Assembly (NCBI RefSeq): GCF_008831285.2
Contig: NC_045141.1
Coordinates: 18,286,848-18,350,847 of the forward strand
DNA: 64,000 nucleotides
From: Nymphaea colorata
Lineage: Eukaryota > Streptophyta > Magnoliopsida > Nymphaeales > Nymphaeaceae
Direction of reading: 5' to 3'
The notes below the pieces were generated by a model. It saw nothing but the letters and a program-made list of their open reading frames with translations, made no database searches and was not told the DNA's origin. A program made the translations under genes and the position numbers. Of the stretch, positions 23,977-36,572 are shown in pieces; position 1 is the first letter of the stretch, and each line of letters opens with the position of its first letter.

Positions 23977-26286
23977 ATGCATGCTCGTGTCGTTCTGACC
24001 TCCATATCTCAATGCAAGCAACTACACGCCCGTTTGCTTGTTTCAGGAGGAGCTCACCACCATCCCAACGTCATCAAATTGATCACAATCTGCACCACTC
24101 AAGGATTCTCGGCTTACGCGCGCTTGTTGCTCCATGGGATCGAACCTGTTTCTTCCTTAGCATGCAATAGCGCAATCAGAGGGCTCTGCGATGCTGGGCA
24201 CCTGCTGGAGTCACTGCTATTATATTGCAGAATGCGCTCCTATGGTGTCAAACCCAACGCCTGCACGCTCTCTTCACTGCCCAAGTCGTGCGAGAGCCTG
24301 ATTCATGGTAGGCAAGTGCACTGCGACGTGATAAAGTTTGGTCTTGGATCAGAGGTGTTTGTCAGTGCTTCGATGGTTTCGATGTATGCGAGGCTTTGTT
24401 GCGTCCAAGATGCACGCAGACTGTTCGACGAAATGCCTGAAAGAGACTCAAAGTCGTGGAATTCGTTGATTGTCGAGTACGCACGGAGTGGATGTCACAG
24501 GACTAGCCTAGACATGTTTTGGCGCATGATAGAGGGTGGATTGGAATGCACGAGAATAGCCATGGCAAAGGTTCTTCATGCTTGCGCTTGTCTTAGAGAC
24601 ATTGAACAAGGCAGACGCATACACGATCACATCATAACATCAGGAATCGAGGTAGATGCTTTCGTTCAAACTGCAATTATAGACATGTATATGAAATGTG
24701 GTGCTGTTGATGTTTCCATTAGACTGTTTGAAGAGATGTCAAACAAGGATCTGGTCTCATGGAATGTGGTTCTTACAGGATGCATAAACAGTGGGCTTTA
24801 CTATGATGGGTTTGCTCAGTTTCGGAGGATGAGGACAATATCAGACTTCAAACCCAACGAGTCAACACTTGTTTCAATTCTTCCGGCTTTATCAGAGTTG
24901 AAGGCTGTGCCTGCTGGCATGAGCTTACATGGTTACAGCATCAAAACTGCCCTGTATTCTCATGTCAACGTGGTCAATTCCATTGTCTCAATGTATGGGA
25001 AATGTGGGGTCCTGGATTTGTCTCTTCGTGTATTTGAGACGATGAAGACAAAGAATGTTGTATCATGGAATTCAATTATGGCGATCTGCAATCAAAATGG
25101 CTTTGCAGGGGATGCAATTATTCTATTCATTAAGATGAGGAGAGAAGATGTGGCATCACCCGACTATGTCACTGTCGTGAGCGTACTTCAGGCTTGTGCA
25201 CAGTTAGCAGTTCCAAGATTAGCAAATGCAGTTCATGGATATATTGTAAGAAGTGGGTTTGAAGCTGACATGTTTGTCAGCACTGCACTTATAGATGCAT
25301 ATGCAAAATCTGGAGGTTTGCATCTTTCACTGTCCATTTTCAATCAAATGTCAGCTCCAGATTTAATAGCATGGACTGCCATGCTTTCAGCATATGCAAT
25401 TCATGGACGTGGAAATGAGTGCATCCACTTCTTTGAGAAGATGCTAAATGAGGGCATAAGTCCAGATCATGTTTGCTTTACTCATCTTCTTAGTTCATGC
25501 AGTCACTCTGGACTTGTTGAAGAAGGCAAGCGATTCTTCAATAGAATGTCCACTGATTACAGGATTGAACCACGGATGGATCATTATTCATGTATGGTTG
25601 ACCTTCTTGGTAGGTCCGGCCATTTGACTGAAGCATATGATCTGATTAAGAGCATGCCTATTGAGCCTAATGTTGGTGTATGGGGAGCATTACTTGGTGC
25701 TTGTAGGATCTATCATAATATTGAGATAGGGAGAGTAGCAGCAGAAAAGCTCTTCATGCTTGATCCTCTAGATCCTGGAAATTACGTTGTGTTATCAAAT
25801 ATATACTCTGCAGCTGGTCAATGGAATGATGCGTCAAAAGTAAGAGCATTGATGAAGCAAAGAAGGCTGAAGAAGAACACTGGATATAGTGTTATTGAAT
25901 CCAACAATAAAATCCACACGTTTTCAGTGGCTGATAGGTCCCATCCTGACTCTGCAAAGATATATGCAAAATTAGAAGACCTCACTAAGAGGATGATGGC
26001 AGCAGGATATGTGCCCAAGACAGAGTTTGTGCTTCATGATATTGATGAAGAATTGAAAGGAGATATGCTGTATAGTCATAGTGAGAAACTAGCTATTGCT
26101 TTTGGACTTTTGACCACCGATGCTGCAGTTCCTATCATGATCACCAAAAACCTTAGGATCTGCGGTGACTGTCATGATGCAGCAAAATTCATATCAATGA
26201 TCGAAAATCGCTTGATCATTGTTAGAGATTGTAAACGATTTCATCATTTTGCAGATGGGTCCTGTTCATGTGGCGATTATTGGTAG
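23977..26286 (+). CDS. pentatricopeptide repeat protein, PLS-DYW class
   Basis: Intronless 769-aa organelle RNA-editing factor type. PPR motifs (P, L and S types) run from about residue 45 to 575, with typical units such as VSMYARLCCVQDARRLFDEMPERDSKSWNSLI split over consecutive repeats. They are followed by E1/E2 motifs (GVWGALLGACRIYHNIEIGR) and a full DYW deaminase domain. The zinc and catalytic signature HSEKLAIAFGLL has His701 and Glu703. CGDCHDAAK supplies cysteines 729 and 732, and the chain ends in GDYW. The domain looks active. Such proteins bind one organellar RNA site and convert C to U. An in-frame stop lies two codons before the ATG, so the start is secure. A clear N-terminal targeting peptide is not obvious. 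The target site cannot be told from the sequence here. Confidence 0.95.
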   Translation: MHARVVLTSISQCKQLHARLLVSGGAHHHPNVIKLITICTTQGFSAYARLLLHGIEPVSSLACNSAIRGLCDAGHLLESLLLYCRMRSYGVKPNACTLSSLPKSCESLIHGRQVHCDVIKFGLGSEVFVSASMVSMYARLCCVQDARRLFDEMPERDSKSWNSLIVEYARSGCHRTSLDMFWRMIEGGLECTRIAMAKVLHACACLRDIEQGRRIHDHIITSGIEVDAFVQTAIIDMYMKCGAVDVSIRLFEEMSNKDLVSWNVVLTGCINSGLYYDGFAQFRRMRTISDFKPNESTLVSILPALSELKAVPAGMSLHGYSIKTALYSHVNVVNSIVSMYGKCGVLDLSLRVFETMKTKNVVSWNSIMAICNQNGFAGDAIILFIKMRREDVASPDYVTVVSVLQACAQLAVPRLANAVHGYIVRSGFEADMFVSTALIDAYAKSGGLHLSLSIFNQMSAPDLIAWTAMLSAYAIHGRGNECIHFFEKMLNEGISPDHVCFTHLLSSCSHSGLVEEGKRFFNRMSTDYRIEPRMDHYSCMVDLLGRSGHLTEAYDLIKSMPIEPNVGVWGALLGACRIYHNIEIGRVAAEKLFMLDPLDPGNYVVLSNIYSAAGQWNDASKVRALMKQRRLKKNTGYSVIESNNKIHTFSVADRSHPDSAKIYAKLEDLTKRMMAAGYVPKTEFVLHDIDEELKGDMLYSHSEKLAIAFGLLTTDAAVPIMITKNLRICGDCHDAAKFISMIENRLIIVRDCKRFHHFADGSCSCGDYW

Positions 26287-26990
26287 GATCTGTCAAATGG
26301 ATTATTCTTTGGATGGTATGTTGGCCAATGAGCAAACTGTTTGAATCTTTGTTATAGTTGCCTGAAATTATTGATTTCAGCATGCAAGAATTATTGGACC
26401 TATCAAGTCGAAAATGGTGATCAAGCCAAAAATGGTGATCAAAGAGGAAAGGAAATGGTGATCAAGCAGAAGAACATGAAATGGCCTTGATATGTTACTC
26501 GCAACAATCAGATTTTTGTCATGATCTAATCAAAGGGTCGATGCGGGCTCAAAGACGTAAAACAATCACGTGAGAAATGTTTCAAACAGATGTACACTCT
26601 CTCCTTTTTTTGACAGAATAGACTTACTGAAGCAGAACCAACTTGATAGACGTTCTTTACATGAAAGCGTACAGTTGATTTGGTCACAACGGTCATTAAC
26701 ATCCTCTGCCACTGCTGATGTCTCGGTGAGCCTGGAGTATCAAAGGGGGAGAAAGCTATGAAGTCCTTTGATCCCTCTGATAAATACCTAGATGATAAGA
26801 TCAGAAGGATCATTAACATACTGTCATTGTTTATGTTCCAAAGAGTTGAAGAATCATGAGGAAGAACGTCTTATATCTGCATTTAGAGTGAAACATAAAG
26901 CTGTACAGTGAGTTTCACTCGAAGTTCAAACCTCAACTTTCTATTGGTGCTTTCCTCTTTGATGAGGGTCAATACTGCTGTAAGGATCAT

Positions 26991-27179
26991 CATTTGTTCT
27001 ATGACAAGAAACTCTCTTTGGTCCATGGGAATGTCTTGAAATTTCTGCTGACACGTAAGGACCTGACCGCCAAAAACATGCAAGGACTGGACCGTCAAAA
27101 ACATGTAAGGTTGTCATTTGTTCTATGACAAGAAATTTACTTTGAACCATAGGAAGTGTTGAAATTTCTGCTGGAAACA
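26991..27179. repeat. nested direct repeats
   Basis: Outer copies 26991-27055 and 27115-27179 share catttgttctatgacaagaa and gaaatttctgctg. Inner copies 27057-27081 and 27082-27106 share the pattern aaggac.tg.accg.caaaaacatg. Confidence 0.8.
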
Positions 27180-27790
27180 TCTCATTAGAGCTGTCAAAAT
27201 AATTTTAGGACTCAGAGGCCCTAGTCACGAAGATCCAACCAGCCGACTAGCTCCCAATACAGAGTTTATTTCATATATTATTGACAATCAATGATATATG
27301 TTCTTATTATTGGACATTTCCGCACTTTCTTGGGTATACATCTATGCAGATCCTCCTTTTACTCTAACTAAAGGTCTGAGCATCGACTATATGCTGCAAA
27401 TTCTGATAATTGCAGGCAGATGGCTCCACCATTTCATTCTGGTCGGGAAACTCGTTGTTGTTCCTCCATGGATGACAATTTTGACTATCAGTGTAACTGA
27501 CTTCTACATCTTCCTTGAGGGACTCCAGTGATGACGATGTTCATGAACAAGATATGAAGACTAGCTTATTGACTGCTTTCAGCTGCACTTGCTATGCTTC
27601 TGCATGCCTTTGAAGAGAGATGAACATGAATTGTGCAATTTGGGAAATTGGCATGATAAATGAAGGAGAAGAAGATAAAACGTTGGCGAACATCATGAAC
27701 GTGTTTACACAATATTGCTAGGGAATCTAAACACTGTAGTTGTCAATTTGAAGCAAAAGAAAATTTATTGCGTTAAAGCCACGAAAGCAT

Positions 27791-27848
27791 GAAAGCAGAA
27801 CGCGCACGACAATGATGGAGAAAGCAGAACGCGCACGAGAATGACGGA
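27791..27848. repeat. 29-bp tandem doublet
   Basis: Unit gaaagcagaacgcgcacgac... occurs at 27791-27819 and 27820-27848 with two differences. Confidence 0.9.
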
Positions 27849-28423
27849 AGCATGAGACATTGGAAAAGGAAATATAAACAATATCTGGAAGAGAGTTTCT
27901 GTTCTTATATGATGACTGGCATTCCTCATTTCAACACGTGACTTCCTGAGGAAACGTATCCTTCGCAGTATGAATTTGAGACCTTGTCGTCACGAGTCGA
28001 TTTTAGCATTCTGCGTGCCGTTAGCCACTACTGAAAATGACGCTGCAGCTCAACAATGAGCACGAACCATGGTCCACTGATAATAATTAGTGGTTCACCA
28101 GCCCACGAACTTGGAAAAAATGGTCACACGCATTCAAATACCTCAAATATTCCATTACTGGAAATCATTAATTTGAATGATACACATATGATTCCACCTT
28201 TGTTTGAAGAATTGCTAACTGTACAGATGGCTAATCTTACAACACAATGAGTTAATACTACCTTATTTATTGCCCCTTCACCCCGAGTCTCTATCCTCCA
28301 ACGGGATACGAGATCAGTGTCCACCCAGCACTAAAACCTTGTCTGGACTGTAACTGGGCGTCAAGGCCTCGTTAGCTACTTCACAACTAAAGCTGTTGTC
28401 AATAAATAGACAAAAAAGGCACT

Positions 28424-31400
28424 TCAAAGCTGCAGGGCTAAATCTGGCTGCTGAGTGTCCACCAGCATTTGTCGCGCCGGAGAAGCCGGGGATTGGAAAC
28501 CAATGTTTAGATCTGGTGGAGTTGAATCAGGTTTCTGATGGAACGATGGTCCTCGCCACGATGTCAGCTGATTGCTGCTATTCATAGAGCCAGCTTGGTT
28601 ATCACTGCGATCACGTCCTTCTGTCGTGCATTCGGGTATAGTATTATTTGAACCGTGGGTTAGGATCTTTCCATCCACCAGTCCGGGCTGCTGCGGTTCC
28701 AAAAGCTTTGACGGCACCATGCCAGTCGCGTTGCTGTTTCTAGAAGCCGCATCAAGCAGATGAGCTGATGCAATTGCCTCTGCAATAGCCTTTGAGCTTG
28801 TTAAACCCACGTTGCCCTGTGGTCTGCCAGGCCTGATAGCTGAAGTAGCTGGACTAACGTGACCTTGTTTCACCATCGGCGGCGGAGCAAATCTGCTGAT
28901 AAAACCATTAGGAGATACCTGAACACCCGAGTTCTGATGATTCTGAAGAGGAACTTTTGTGTTATACATTCCAGGACTGAAAGAAGTGTTACTGTTCCCT
29001 TTGCTCGAGAGACTTGCACTTTCATTCACAGCTGGAGGACGCCCTTGGGAGATCTTGGGGCTTACATGGCCTTCAGCAAGTGGCCTTTTAGGGGGTACAT
29101 TCATCTCTGGAGTGTCAGGCTTTGACTCAGCAGTCGGTAGAGCAACAGAAGGCGAAACTTTTACGAGGGAATTTCTGCTGAGTGGAGCTTCGGTTTCTCC
29201 AATCCACCCAGGCCCAAACCCCATTCCAGGAGGAAGAACCTTTTCTATCTTACAAGCCGCAATTTTCCAGGCCACTGGCCCGAGACTTGCAGCAAACCTT
29301 GCCAAACTCCGGGCATACGCATGCTCCACGTGAAGCCCAACCTGATTCAATTCAGTATCAACCAATTAATCGAAATTAAGCTGTTAGAAAATCTCAGTGA
29401 AATTGTTGGACGAGAGATATAGAGTTTAGGCCGGAGCCCAAGTCCTCCGGCCAAATGATTCCTAGTGGCAATGAAGCTAGGGGAGATAATTTAGGAAAAA
29501 GAAATAGAGCGAATTAGCTAGATATTCCGATTCACAGTCTCTGAATGGGACCTTGTTAATTGACTTACTGGCATCAGTTGCCTTTTTTCTATATCAAGGC
29601 CAGTCCATACTGGATCACGTCTGTTAGCTGACCAACTTGAAATATTATATGTTTGACGACGGTTTTCTTCTGAAACAAAAGGCTTCCTCCCATGCTTCAC
29701 ATTGATTACCCTAAGCATGACACCTGAAAAGGGAGAAAAGTGAGAAAACTGATGAACCATTCTTGACGTGACTAGCAGTTTCTTTTTGATGCTACATCTG
29801 ATTGAATAACATAAAAGTAAACACTAAAATGTGCTGGATGTGACTTTCCATTTCCCCTCTCGATACTACGTCAGCTTAAATAGCAAAGAAGTAATACCGA
29901 ACCAGGAGAAAACATGTAACCGCATGTACTTGCAGTTGCGTACCTGAAACTTCATCATTTTTCATAAATTTATTCTCCGTGAAAGAGGTACTCATGTCAC
30001 TGTCACGAAAGCTCAGTGTGACCCTTCCAACAGCATCAGGAAGGCTACAAACCTTCTCAGAAACAGAGGGTCTTTTTGTGTTATTAAATATGTTACGGCA
30101 GGCGGAATTATCTCCTCCAGCGTTAGCAACAGCAGCATCTGAATCAGAAGCAGCTGGTTCCACGGAAGGTTTGGTTGCAGATTGTTGCATAAATTTCTTG
30201 AACAAGCTAGGTCTGCCCCTCTGAGGTCTGGAATCTTGCTCTGTACCGTCACTATTTTGTCTAATATTTTGGAAATTTTTTTTTGCTAGCTCCTGAATGG
30301 ACCGTGCCTGCAAAAAAGTGGACATTAAATTTCGGTAACAGAAAAAGTAAAATGGTGGTCCAAGCAAGTAAATCCGGAATGCTGTTGCCTCCACCTGTCT
30401 GAAGTAGATGGTCTCGGGTGCATTGTAACGCATTGCATTCGAGCATATCAAGAAGACATCACTCTGCACACAGACGAGAAATTTACGGGCTTAAAGTCAC
30501 AAGACATTATACAAATAATAGAAAATTCCGTAATCATGTTGCACAGTTCCAACTCTCAACTGTCCTATCTAAAGTTGAAAGCATGAAATCCAATTTCAGC
30601 CTCGTCCTAGAAAGGCATGAGGACCTGATTACTTTGCAGATTCTCATTTTTTTAACATTTTCGAGAAGGATGGCATCCCCCATATCCATAGAAAGGAAAT
30701 AGAGTATTTTTCTTTTCTGCATTTACAAGAAAAGTTCTATAGTGTGATTTCTAGGTATGCATATAAAGGATGATCATGCATTATAAACACGCTCGAAATA
30801 AGAAGTAAAAGAGAGGGACCTATTCTCTCAACCATGAATGTGATCATATGAAAGAACAGTTTTTCATTTGTTTCCCTTTTAGAACGAATGCACGTCACTT
30901 ATAGATAGATCAAGTGAAAACTGAGGGGCATCCGTAGTGGATCCGATAGAATGATGAACCAAAGAAAATCCAACTCGAACCCAAGGTTAGTTAGGTCAGA
31001 AATGTTCAGTCACCAAGTTTCGACTCAACAACAAATCAATTAAAAAGGAAAACGTACAGAACCACCAACCTAACCAGCTAAATATAGGCGGAATGCCTAA
31101 ACATCTCCCACCAGCTAAATATAGACGGAATGTCTAAACATCTCCCACTAGCATTATTTAAACTTCTGAGCAACATAAATACTAGAGAAAATGAAAATCA
31201 TTTAGAGCACGAAGTCTATATGCAAGTGCTAAATGTAACATACGAAAACGAATACAGTATCCCGCAAAATTACAGAAAGGACAAGGCCTCGTTACTAAAA
31301 TTAGCTTCTATTTGACAAACCTCAAATTGTTCCAAGGTGGTATAAACTCCATTTGAAAGTTTCTTCTTCACGGTGCTGAAATCCATCGGATGCTTGATAA

Positions 31401-33562
31401 CATCATGATAATCAGGTAGCTGGTGAAAGCATACAGGGTAATGTTTCTCAGTACACCAAAAAATACGACCAAATATACAGAAGCTAGAGTAACACTTCGA
31501 TAACCAAACACACCTCTTCAGGATCCACAGGTTCCGAGAACACGCCGTAAGTGTCCTTTCTGCAGTTCGTCGAAAAATGAAACAAGAGAAATGAAAAGAG
31601 CGACGATAAGCGGAAAGATTATAGAATGAGAAAACTAGCTCAAACCAGAAAAAATGAACACCAAAGAAATCAATAAAATGTAAGAATCTAAGTTGCAAGC
31701 AACAACTATCTGAAGTTCTGAACAATTCACATACTTTTGAAGCCGCTCGAGAATAAAAAACAGCAATTTTTCATTTGGTAAAGGCGTTCCGGTGATAGAG
31801 CCAGGCGGCGTTCTGCCTGAAATCAACCAACAGCAGAAATTTTCAGAGTATATATATTATTTATTTATTTATTTATTTATTTATATATTTGGAAGTGCCA
31901 TACCTGTCGTGCGATCTCCATTTTGGTCATGTTTTCCCTTTTCCACCTGGAAAGAGTGATAATCAAACAAACAAACAATTACATTCATAAGGGCAAAAAC
32001 AACTGGAACAAATACAATTCAGAAAAGGGATACAAAAAAAGCCCTGATAATGCCGAACTACAGAACAAAGACGAAATTAAGAGCGACACATAATCGTTTC
32101 TCGGAATATATTCGGATAAAGTGCGAGTGAAGATAGATAAGTACAGCAGTGCAGATACTACTACTACTATAAAAATAGTAAAAATGTTTTCTAGAAATTT
32201 AGGTACTGAACAACATGAAAAAGTGACTAAGGAGGACAGACCTTTTTTGGCTTCTAAAATCACCATAGTGCGATCCCTCGTATGTGAAGCACCCAAAACC
32301 AAAAATCTACACAGGGATATCTATGTGCCCTAACTGGACATTAAAATCCAGAAAAAGGTACTTCGAGCCGACAACACGTAGAAGCTACAAGTTACTTGGC
32401 ACGCTATTTGCGCTTCGAGACGAATCCAGAAAATCCAACAGAAAAAACTTTATTATTTTACACGCACACGGAGTAACTGTAATGGTCAATGACACCTCAT
32501 TCTCTGACCACGCTGTGGTTGCGAAATAGAATCTCATAACTGGTGGAATATTATAGCATATCGTTGGAGAGGGAAAGAAAGAGAGAGTCTAGGACATGAC
32601 ACTACTACCTTTCAAGCTGTCGATGGATCTAATGTGTTAGATAGGACCCAACTTATATATGACAATTGTGATTCCCAAACGACAGAGTTTGTATCTAAAC
32701 TTCATAATAATGAAGATTCTGATAAAGGGTTTTGTCTTTTTCCATGCCAAGGTAGAAAATTCAGAAGATCGACGATCTCAAACAGTCCTCCGAGAAAACA
32801 GCCGGTGTAAAAGCGCGAAAAATTCTCCGTTTATCTCAAGTTAACACCGCATAAGTGAAATATCCTCCCCTTCTACCCGAACCTTCCAAACAATGGTCAA
32901 TGAAAAGAAAATAATGCGCCAAAGACGAGCAATCAACACGGTCTATTCAAGGAACCATCAAGTGGAAACAAAAATACCGCAGAACGCAATGAAACTCACT
33001 GATCAACCCGAAACCCCACGACACTCACCCTCTCAACCGCCGATCCATTACCAAGATTGGGCTTCGCCATCTCGGTTACCGAGTCGATCGTCCGCTTCTT
33101 GGGCGGTTTTTCCCCGCTTTCCGACTCGTCGTTGGAGTCGGAACCAGGGGCCCCATCCTCGGTCGTCCTATCACGAGAATTCCCCAACGACGAGGGCGAG
33201 CGGGGTCGGGACGAGCGATTTAATCTGAGGACGAGCTTCAATTTCTTCTCCTTTCTCCGCTCATCGTCATCATCGTCGTTGTCGTCGTCCTCCTCTTCTT
33301 CTTTCTCTTCGTCATCCTCTCCCTCCTCCTCCTTGCTCTCCAGAAGGCTGACGTACCTTCTCGTGATCCGGCGAGGGGTTGACTTAGGGTTAGGGTTGTG
33401 GGCCGCTTGACTAGGGCTAAGGCTTCGCTTCCTATCATTCTGCTGCCGCTGCTGAGGCGGAGGCGGTGGCGGCGGGAGGGGGCTGCGCTGCTGGAGATCG
33501 GAAAGGGAAGGCCTGCCCTTCTTCTTCTTCTTCTGCTTCTCCGACGCCACGGCCTTCCCCAT
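28424..33562 (-). CDS. bromodomain protein, BRD1/BRD2/BRD13 type (BRD7/9-like)
   Basis: An acetyl-lysine reader. The Arabidopsis relatives At1g20670, At1g76380 and At5g55040 are subunits of the BRM-containing SWI/SNF remodeller. Nine exons: 33562-33029, 31946-31904, 31816-31735, 31559-31514, 31419-31321, 30463-30395, 30307-29944, 29723-29569, 29341-28424. They close in frame to 769 aa. Exon 1 gives a basic and acidic N-terminus with a KQKKKKKGRPS AT-hook-like motif, a poly-Pro run and a long D/E tract (about residues 75-101). The bromodomain covers about residues 205-305. LPDYHDVIKHPMDFSTVKKK supplies the conserved Tyr and PMDF loop, and Asn282 in MRYNAPET is the acetyl-lysine-binding Asn. 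A second RGRPSLFKKF motif follows in exon 7. The C-terminal 305 residues (VGLHVEHAYARSLARFAAS, then Pro/Ser-rich) are typical of this plant group and probably unstructured towards the end. Confidence 0.94.
31074..31147. repeat. 37-bp tandem doublet in a bromodomain-gene intron
   Basis: Unit ccagctaaatata.gcggaa... at 31074-31110 is repeated at 31111-31147 with two or three differences, within the intron between exons 5 and 6. Confidence 0.85.
31855..31890. repeat. (TTTA)n microsatellite
   Basis: A run of about seven tattta/ttta units in the intron between exons 2 and 3 of the bromodomain gene. Confidence 0.85.
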
Positions 33563-36383
33563 TCTTTTCCCTCGTTTTTTTCTCCTCCTTTTCTTTTTTT
33601 TCCTCCGCTTCCCACTCCCTCTCTTTCGTTCCCGCGACCCTCGCGCCCCAAAACCAGGGGGTCCAAATTTTGCCCTTTCCTCTTTTCAGTCATTTACACG
33701 TAGGTACCTCAAATACTAAGTTTCACACTTCAGTGCTCAAAGGTTTAAATATTTTAAATAAGCCTAGCATTTTTCCAAAAAATGTCTTATAAGTGCTCGT
33801 CCTTCTCTAGGTTATTGGAATTCACCAAACCACTTGCCAAGAACTATGAAAGTGTCATGCGCAAATCTTTCAAGTATCAAATGTGAAGATCTTTTGCACA
33901 TGTGATATTCTATACCATCAAATTTTCATGTTCTTTATAAAGTTGAGAGTAATTCCTCTGTGTTAATGTCCTAGATAAATAGAATAGAGATATGAAAAAA
34001 AAATCCCTTCAAATGAGAGGCCTTGTGTATTAATCCTCTATTTGATGGAATATATCTTCCATGTATTTTTATTGCACCCTTGGTTGTATGGAACAACAAG
34101 GGTGAGAACGTTACAGTTGCGAACCTGGTTATTTGCGTCATATTGGTGTACCAGTTTTTGTATGTCAATATGGTTAATGACTAAAATGCCTTTAGTTCAC
34201 ACTTGAAAAAAAAAAACTTTTGTACAAATAAAAATGAAAATAAAAAAATAAAAAAAATTATAGAGGACATATTTTTTAACAAATTACCAACATTCCTTTC
34301 CTTTTTTTACATCATACCATGCGCACAGTGCACACAACTTTCTCTCCAACAGTTACACTGAAAAGCAAGTGCTTTGATCAACAGCATGTCACGTCATTTA
34401 GACAAGCAAAGCCCACAAAGCACTCATGTCGCCACAAAGAAAACCATGTTCCCACACTTTAAATCCATGGGTTTTGGTCATTTTAGATGGGTATTTTTAT
34501 ATCTATACCTTTTTGTTTCTTTTGCTTAGGCTGTTTAATCAGTAGAGGCATTTTGATCATTTTCATTTCATAACACTAGTGAGGTACATAAAATCTAGAG
34601 ATATCTAGACTGGAACAAGCTTGAATATTGAGAGATATCATGGAAAAAGTCCAAAGGGATAGTTTGGCAAATGAAGCATTTTGTGAGTGCTTCATCTTAA
34701 AAATTAGGGCAAATTCAGACACCTAGTTGTATATTTCATGAATCTACTTCAATATTTGCGGTAGTTTTAACAATAGAAGAACTACACACACACAAAAGAT
34801 GGAGATGGCATTGGCAGGCACAAACAAAGGTGAAGGAGAGGAGAATCAATAATGCACAAGAAAGGTGGAAAAGAGAAACAATCATCTGTCTCAAAAACAA
34901 AAGCAGGTTATTTGTTATACTCTTTTACCTACAAGAGTGGGAGGGCTCAATCATCATATGACACACTGACATACACAAGTTTGAAGCCTCTATGTTTGAA
35001 AGAAGGCAACTTGCTTCTCATCCTCTTTCACCCACGACGATGAAAGGGCTCAATCACTGTATCCATGTGTGATAAGGTTGTTCAACCTCTTCTCAGGTAG
35101 ACGGATTTTTTTAATTTATCAAAGAGTTGCAGGTAAGACAAGCAAAATAATAGAGAGAATCAACCTTATTAATAATTTTTTTGTTAACATGTTACTCAAA
35201 TGGCCTGAGATTCTAGGCAAATCATTCTGAGCCCAACATTTCTTGATGGTGTTCAACAGTTCAGGAGACATAAATTCACATCAGATACTGACCCTGTTGG
35301 AGAGATCTTCAAAAATTGTACCATCCAAGCCAATTGATTGGCTTCAAGTGAAAAATCTGCAGATTGGGTCACCCTAGCAGTTTCGGGGTCAATCTCAAAT
35401 GCTCTTTAAGATTCTTCACAATCTTAGATATTAGATTAAACTTTTCAAAGTGTGGTGTTTCAAACCCAATTTACATTTCCATTTCCATTTCTCTGGCACA
35501 TGAAAGGCCTGTGATTGAATCAATGAATGGGTTTGTACCCAAATTAAACTTTAGAAAAAAACTTAAGATTCAAAGCCTGAGAAAGTGTTTGTTGGTGTTT
35601 CTGTTTAAAAACCTACTGTTTATGAACTGTAGTTTGGCCTGCTGTTTAGTGAACTGCATCTCCAAAAAACAGTGCATGCGAAGCAATTTCATCCTTAGAC
35701 CAAGAACAATTGAGCAGCGGAGTACCACAATGAGAAAATGTATCTAAAAAAGAAGTTGTTTCTGTAACTGGCACGGTGAGATGGACTGTGTCTGCCTTGC
35801 CATTTATACATGTTGACAGCATCTTATGCTTCTTCCTTTTGTAAATGCATTTTCGAAGAATAGATTGATTGCAACTAGTAGCCAAGAACCTTAACAATCT
35901 GCTTAGAATCCAAACAGGAGATGAACACCAGAATGAGCATTAAGGTGAACCTGTTAAAAAGTTTTCTGCAGTTCGCTGTGAAGACAAAATTCAGAACACA
36001 AATGGACAGGATCTAGCTTGGTATCATTCTATAGAACAGAAAAGTATGTCCTGAAACTGTCAGTCCTTGTGCTTTGTGCTCTGAAAGTACAGAGAAATTT
36101 TGGCTTCTGTGGAGGCCATTTCAAGAAGAAGATCGTCTGATGAGGGCACCTACTTGATAATGATCAGCTTCATTTTCTTCAATGTTTCGGGACTTGATGA
36201 ACATTCATCACTGAAATTCTCCGCTAGCTGATGCTTTATGATCATGCAAGAATTCTGACAGCAGTCTTTAAATTGCTACAAGCAACTTCTAACTTACACC
36301 CAAAAAAATTCATCAGCATCCTACAAGAAGAAAATCAATAGAAACTTAGATGATTCATATAGGTTGGTATAGTACAATACTCG

Positions 36384-36572
36384 CAGGGGCGGAGGGAAGG
36401 GGGGCGGATGGGCCTTGGGCCTCCTCCCCAAATTTTAAAAACTTTAAAAATTTATATGTAAATTTTAAAAATTTTAGTTTAATATGTATAAAAAATAAAA
36501 AATTTTCGACCCCGATGAAATTTTGAAACTAGAGTTTGGTCCTTGCGACAAAAAAATTCTGCTCCGCCCCTG
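36384..36572. mobile_element. hAT-type MITE, 189 bp
   Basis: The left end CAGGGGCGGAG is matched exactly by the inverted right end CTCCGCCCCTG (11-bp terminal inverted repeats). The flanks are AATACTCG (36376-36383) and AATACAGG (36573-36580), an eroded 8-bp target duplication with the first five bases shared. An 8-bp duplication and CAGGGGCGG ends are typical of plant hAT elements. The interior is AT-rich and non-coding, so the element is non-autonomous. Confidence 0.8.

Larger units (their letters stand above)
26287..28423. other. convergent intergenic region with small tandem duplications
   Basis: Lies between the 3' ends of the PPR and bromodomain genes. It carries a duplicated 65-base block at 26991-27055 and 27115-27179, a 25-base doublet between them (27057-27106), and a perfect-period 29-base doublet at 27791-27848. 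No open frame of recognisable origin was found. Confidence 0.4.

Noticed and set aside
23712-24170. Plus-strand open frame overlapping the PPR start
   Set aside because: It is in a different frame from the clear PPR-DYW protein and has no domain of its own.
33398-33792. Plus-strand open frames over the bromodomain-gene start
   Set aside because: Antisense shadows of the Lys/Pro/Asp-rich exon 1 and its CT-rich leader.
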